From positions 1,922,001 through 1,986,000 of the forward strand of contig JACAXG010000124.1 in the NCBI GenBank assembly GCA_018881555.1: a stretch of DNA of 64,000 nt. The letters run 5' to 3'. The position numbers and the translations under genes are program-made. Origin of the DNA: Amblyornis subalaris (taxonomy: Eukaryota > Chordata > Aves > Passeriformes > Ptilonorhynchidae). Below the pieces are notes generated by a model that worked only from the letters and a program-made list of their open reading frames with translations, was not told the origin of the DNA and did not search any database. This document shows positions 62,001-64,000 of the stretch, in pieces; the first letter of the stretch is position 1; every line of letters begins with the position of its first letter.

Positions 62001-63287
62001 GCCTTATGCTATTTCATTACTATTTCTCTTGCTTATATATGTAGAAATAACAATTAAACTACCTATATTTAAGCACTGCAGTTTGTAGAATCTACCCAAA
62101 AGCTGCTATCTGCGTGTCGTCCGTGTGTACAACCCCTTATATTCACAAGCCCTCTGCAGTATGAGCNGGACTGACAAGTTGAAGAGTGAGACAAAAATGG
62201 CAGCGTCATGCAAAGTAACCTAGCAACGTGCATAACAGTGCACAACACTCCTGCTTAGATTAAACTCTGCCTCAGTGATACAGTTTGTTATTCTACAGTG
62301 CGATTCTGCTCGCAGGCCTAGTCTTGGCAAGATATTTGGCACTACAGAAGAAAATAATTCATTACATCCCAAAAGTTATGTTACTGCTTTGGTTTCTCAC
62401 ATGCAACTCTTTCCCCTCAATTTACTGTGGTGTAGGAAAAGTGGATTGAAAAAGCTACTTCAACAGGATGAGCGAGCTGTAAGTTTGGCTATATTTAATG
62501 CACTAGTGGGTTTCTGCTGTGTACCTCAGCTCTTGTATTGAATCTGCAAAGAACAAATGGCATTGCTAAACCAGTAACACTCTGTGTTTCAGAAAAACCA
62601 TGTTTAAGATCAACACAGGACACCACTCTGCTACATAATAGTGCTAGATTTTTTTTTTGCCTTACAGACTTGCAATCTTCCCAATGTAAGCATGTTGAGG
62701 TGTGATATGCTCCCACTCATATAAAAAAATTGGCCTCAGTCAGCGAGTAGGGTCAACAAAAGAAAAAGTAAATTGCTGGACTGGGTTACTTCTGCTGGTA
62801 AACCGGATTTTTTTCTCCCTTTATGTATATGTGCTATCAATGCTCAGTTAGAATACTGAGATTTTATCAGCTGAAACAACTAGTGAAAGAGTAATTAAAA
62901 AATAACACCCCTCCCCCCTGAAACCGCAAACCATAGTAAAAAAACTGCTGTTGAGTTGCTAATCTCTTGGAGATACAAAGGTCCCACCCTACTGATGCAA
63001 GATGAAAACAGAAATCTAACTTGCATACTTTACTGTGACTTCATCATTTAATTAAATCATGCATATGTGAGATGAGATCGTTTTCTGAAGATTTATGTCC
63101 AGAAGGATGTTTGCTCTGGAGCCAAACCTTCGTTTACCTGTGGGTTAGCAGCCATAATAGTGTAATTCCCATCATCATCCAGGGTGGAGGCTGCAGTATG
63201 CAGTGAGCAAGTTCCATCAGGTTCTCTTTGAATTCGGTAGTGATCACTTCGTTTAGAAATTTGCTTCCCATCTTTAAACCAATAAAT
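49893..63287 (-). CDS. PALLD: PALLD (palladin), actin-associated Ig-domain protein, C-terminal 352 residues (gene span)
   Basis: Seven minus-strand exons (63138-63287, 59116-59210, 53904-54036, 52718-52925, 51893-52058, 51032-51165, 49893-50065) join in phase into 1059 nt, 352 residues plus TAG. They encode most of Ig3 (YWFKDGKQIS to GRLMVQAV), an Arg/Ser-rich linker (PRSRSRDSGDENEPIQERFF), Ig4, Ig5 and the tail ending LVESDDL. All match recalled human palladin nearly residue for residue. Palladin bundles actin and scaffolds alpha-actinin, VASP and others in stress fibres and focal adhesions; Ig3 binds F-actin directly. The 5' part of the gene lies beyond 64 kb. Myopalladin and myotilin are less likely given the tail match. 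The gene is convergent with CBR4. One intron uses a GC donor. Confidence 0.97.
51032..51165 (-). CDS. PALLD: PALLD exon, second half of Ig5
   Basis: 134 nt. It reads MHQDNYGYICLLIQGATK, EDAGWYTVSAKNEAG, then IVSCTARLDVY and Thr across the splice. The usual F-strand Cys is replaced by Val in WYTVSA, as in human palladin, so Ig5 lacks the canonical disulfide. The donor is GTAAGT. Confidence 0.97.
51893..52058 (-). CDS. PALLD: PALLD exon, first half of Ig5
   Basis: 166 nt between acceptor CTTTTCACAG and donor GTGAG|GTTAGA. It reads AKEVQKAPVFIEKLQNTGVT, EGFPVRLECRVSGEPSPQIF, WKKENESLTYNTDRV and S across the splice. It carries the core Cys and Trp of Ig5. Confidence 0.97.
52718..52925 (-). CDS. 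PALLD: PALLD exon, body of Ig4
   Basis: 208 nt from phase 0 to phase 1. It reads VSGLPTPDLSWQLNGRPI (core Trp), then HKMLVRENGVHSLIIEPV, TSRDAGIYTCIASNRAG (second disulfide Cys in the D-x-G-x-Y-x-C motif) and SFSLELTVA. It is a complete canonical I-set Ig domain together with the previous exon. Confidence 0.97.
52926..53903 (-). other. PALLD: PALLD GC-AG intron
   Basis: The intron starts GCAAGT on the minus strand and ends CTTTACACTCAAG. It contains a candidate 44-nt exon at 53102-53145 with good splice sites on both sides. Confidence 0.85.
53102..53145 (-). other. PALLD: Candidate alternative exon inside PALLD intron
   Basis: 44 nt preceded by TGATCTTTTTTCAG and followed by CAGAAA|GTAAGT, both strong consensus sites. 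Included between its neighbours it would shift the frame and reach TAA at its fourth codon. Read in another frame it is open (APIRHHGIQGVDQK) and joins the next exon in phase, which would need an upstream exon ending in phase 1. It may be a poison exon, part of an alternative transcript, or chance. Confidence 0.35.
53904..54036 (-). CDS. PALLD: PALLD exon, linker and first strands of Ig4, followed by a GC donor
   Basis: 133 nt from phase 2 to phase 0. It reads PRSRSRDSGDENEPIQERFF, then RPHFLQAPGDMTVQEGKLCR and MDCK with the first Ig4 disulfide Cys. The exon must end at TGCAAG because the next exon starts in phase 0 with VSGLPTP, so the intron begins GCAAGT, a non-canonical but well-formed GC donor. 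Confidence 0.95.
55311..55334 (+). repeat. A24 homopolymer
   Basis: Uninterrupted run of 24 A on the plus strand inside the PALLD intron. It could be slippage or the tail of an old retroposed transcript; no source gene or target-site duplication was recognised. Confidence 0.85.
58776..58815. repeat. Simple repeat of TTTAAATG/TTTAATG words
   Basis: Four to five imperfect copies of an AATGTTTTAA-like word in a row. Confidence 0.75.
59116..59210 (-). CDS. PALLD: PALLD exon, end of Ig3 and start of linker
   Basis: 95 nt, phase 0 to phase 2. It reads GRVSCTGRLMVQAVNQRGRS (last Ig3 strand), then PWSPSGQPHIR. It was found because the flanking exons did not fit each other in phase; its AG leftover plus A of the next exon restores Arg. 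Human has RSPRSPSGHPHVRR at the same place. Confidence 0.95.
59211..63137 (-). other. PALLD: PALLD intron
   Basis: A 3.9 kb GT-AG intron with acceptor CATCATCATAACAG on the minus strand. No repeat or additional exon was recognised. Confidence 0.9.
63138..63287 (-). CDS. PALLD: PALLD exon, central part of Ig3
   Basis: 150 nt, phase 0 to 0, after acceptor TTTTTCCTTCAG. It reads IYWFKDGKQISKRSDHY, the conserved TCSLHTAASTLDDDGNYT and IMAANPQ. The core Trp is present and the F strand has YTIMA with no cysteine, as in human. The donor is CAG|GTAAAC. Confidence 0.96.
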
Positions 63288-64000
63288 CTGAAGGAAAAAA
63301 CAAGGCACAGTCAGTATGAGGTGGGTGCTCATTGTCATCATTGCTCAATTAATAGCACTAACGAATCTCACCTGCTGAAAAACTCTCTGGTAAGTATTAA
63401 AAGAAAACTGATTTGATCAACTCCTCATTCTGTGAGCCACTTTCAGTAACAGTTACAAGATTATCAATTGTGCAAAGAGAGAGAACAGCCTGAACACTGA
63501 CCAACAAAATTTACAGGTGCATAAGGGCTGTACCCATCCCAAGGGCAAAACAGCTGCTGAACATTTCAAGAACTGAAAATAAATGTCATTACAAAGAAAA
63601 GTTCTATTTCAGAGAACATTACTAATTTTAAATTTATTTCTCTTCAATCTGAAGAAGTTGCAGAAAGAACTTAAGAATATTATTGCTTTATTTTCAGAAA
63701 ATAAAAACATAAACCAAGGTAATGATAGGCTTAATTAATTCAATGATGAATAAAATAGAAGCAATGATCTCACTGTTGAAACACCCATTTTGTCTCATAT
63801 CCATTACGCTGACTGGACTGGACCAAAGTGCCAGAGGGGATTCAGCCGCTCCCGCTGGCAGTGAGCAGCTCAGTGTGTGGAGGGGCCAGATCAGTGCAAT
63901 GACATGATTGAAACTAACAATGTCACCCTGATGTGACAGGCCAGCTACACAAGGAGACAGCTTTGCAAAGTAATAGGAAATACTTCAAAGCAAACCAGCA
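63288..64000 (-). other. PALLD: PALLD intron (continues beyond window)
   Basis: Upstream intron of PALLD with acceptor TTTTTCCTTCAG at its end. The preceding exon is not in the window. No repeat was recognised. Confidence 0.85.

Noticed and set aside
1..64000. CRISPR arrays, operons, riboswitches, insertion sequences, rRNA genes
   Set aside because: Nothing of the kind is visible. The exon-intron structure and CR1 elements show vertebrate nuclear DNA, where such features are not expected.

Overview
The window is vertebrate nuclear DNA: long AT-rich introns and intergenic stretches, short conserved exons with GT-AG boundaries, one CpG island and no prokaryotic features. Several points favour a bird. 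There are two CR1 LINE 3' ends of avian type, repeat density is very low, and a gene block that is much more spread out in mammals is compact here. The species cannot be fixed from the sequence. Identifications rest on recalled vertebrate protein sequences, not on a search.

Layout. (1) 1-12503, plus strand: the last four coding exons of SH3RF1 (POSH), ending in the C-terminal SH3 domain, then a long 3' UTR to about 15.1 kb. (2) 15.1-31.8 kb: intergenic, holding a CR1 3' end, a decayed retroviral pol fragment and simple repeats. (3) 31.8-32.7 kb: a CpG island with a palindromic CRE, the likely CBR4 promoter. (4) 34230-37943, plus strand: a complete five-exon CBR4 gene encoding 237 residues. 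(5) 38.9-48.4 kb: intergenic between convergent genes, with an old CR1-type reverse-transcriptase remnant and a second CR1 3' end. (6) 49893-63287, minus strand: the last seven coding exons of PALLD (palladin), covering Ig3 (part), Ig4, Ig5 and the C-terminal tail, with the 3' UTR below 49893.

Gene order SH3RF1-CBR4-PALLD, with PALLD opposite to the other two, matches the arrangement known on human chromosome 4q32. The three genes do unrelated jobs: an E3 ligase and JNK scaffold, a mitochondrial ketoacyl reductase/quinone reductase subunit, and an actin-bundling scaffold. The block is conserved synteny, not a functional cluster. Exon phases close exactly in all three genes (SH3RF1 960 nt, CBR4 714 nt, PALLD 1059 nt), so no exon seems to be missing within the window.

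I found no new biological system. The most useful second looks are a GC-AG intron and a possible unannotated 44-nt exon in the same PALLD intron, a tandem NAGNAG acceptor in CBR4, the 1.6 kb gap between the CpG island and the CBR4 start codon, and the two decayed reverse-transcriptase fragments.
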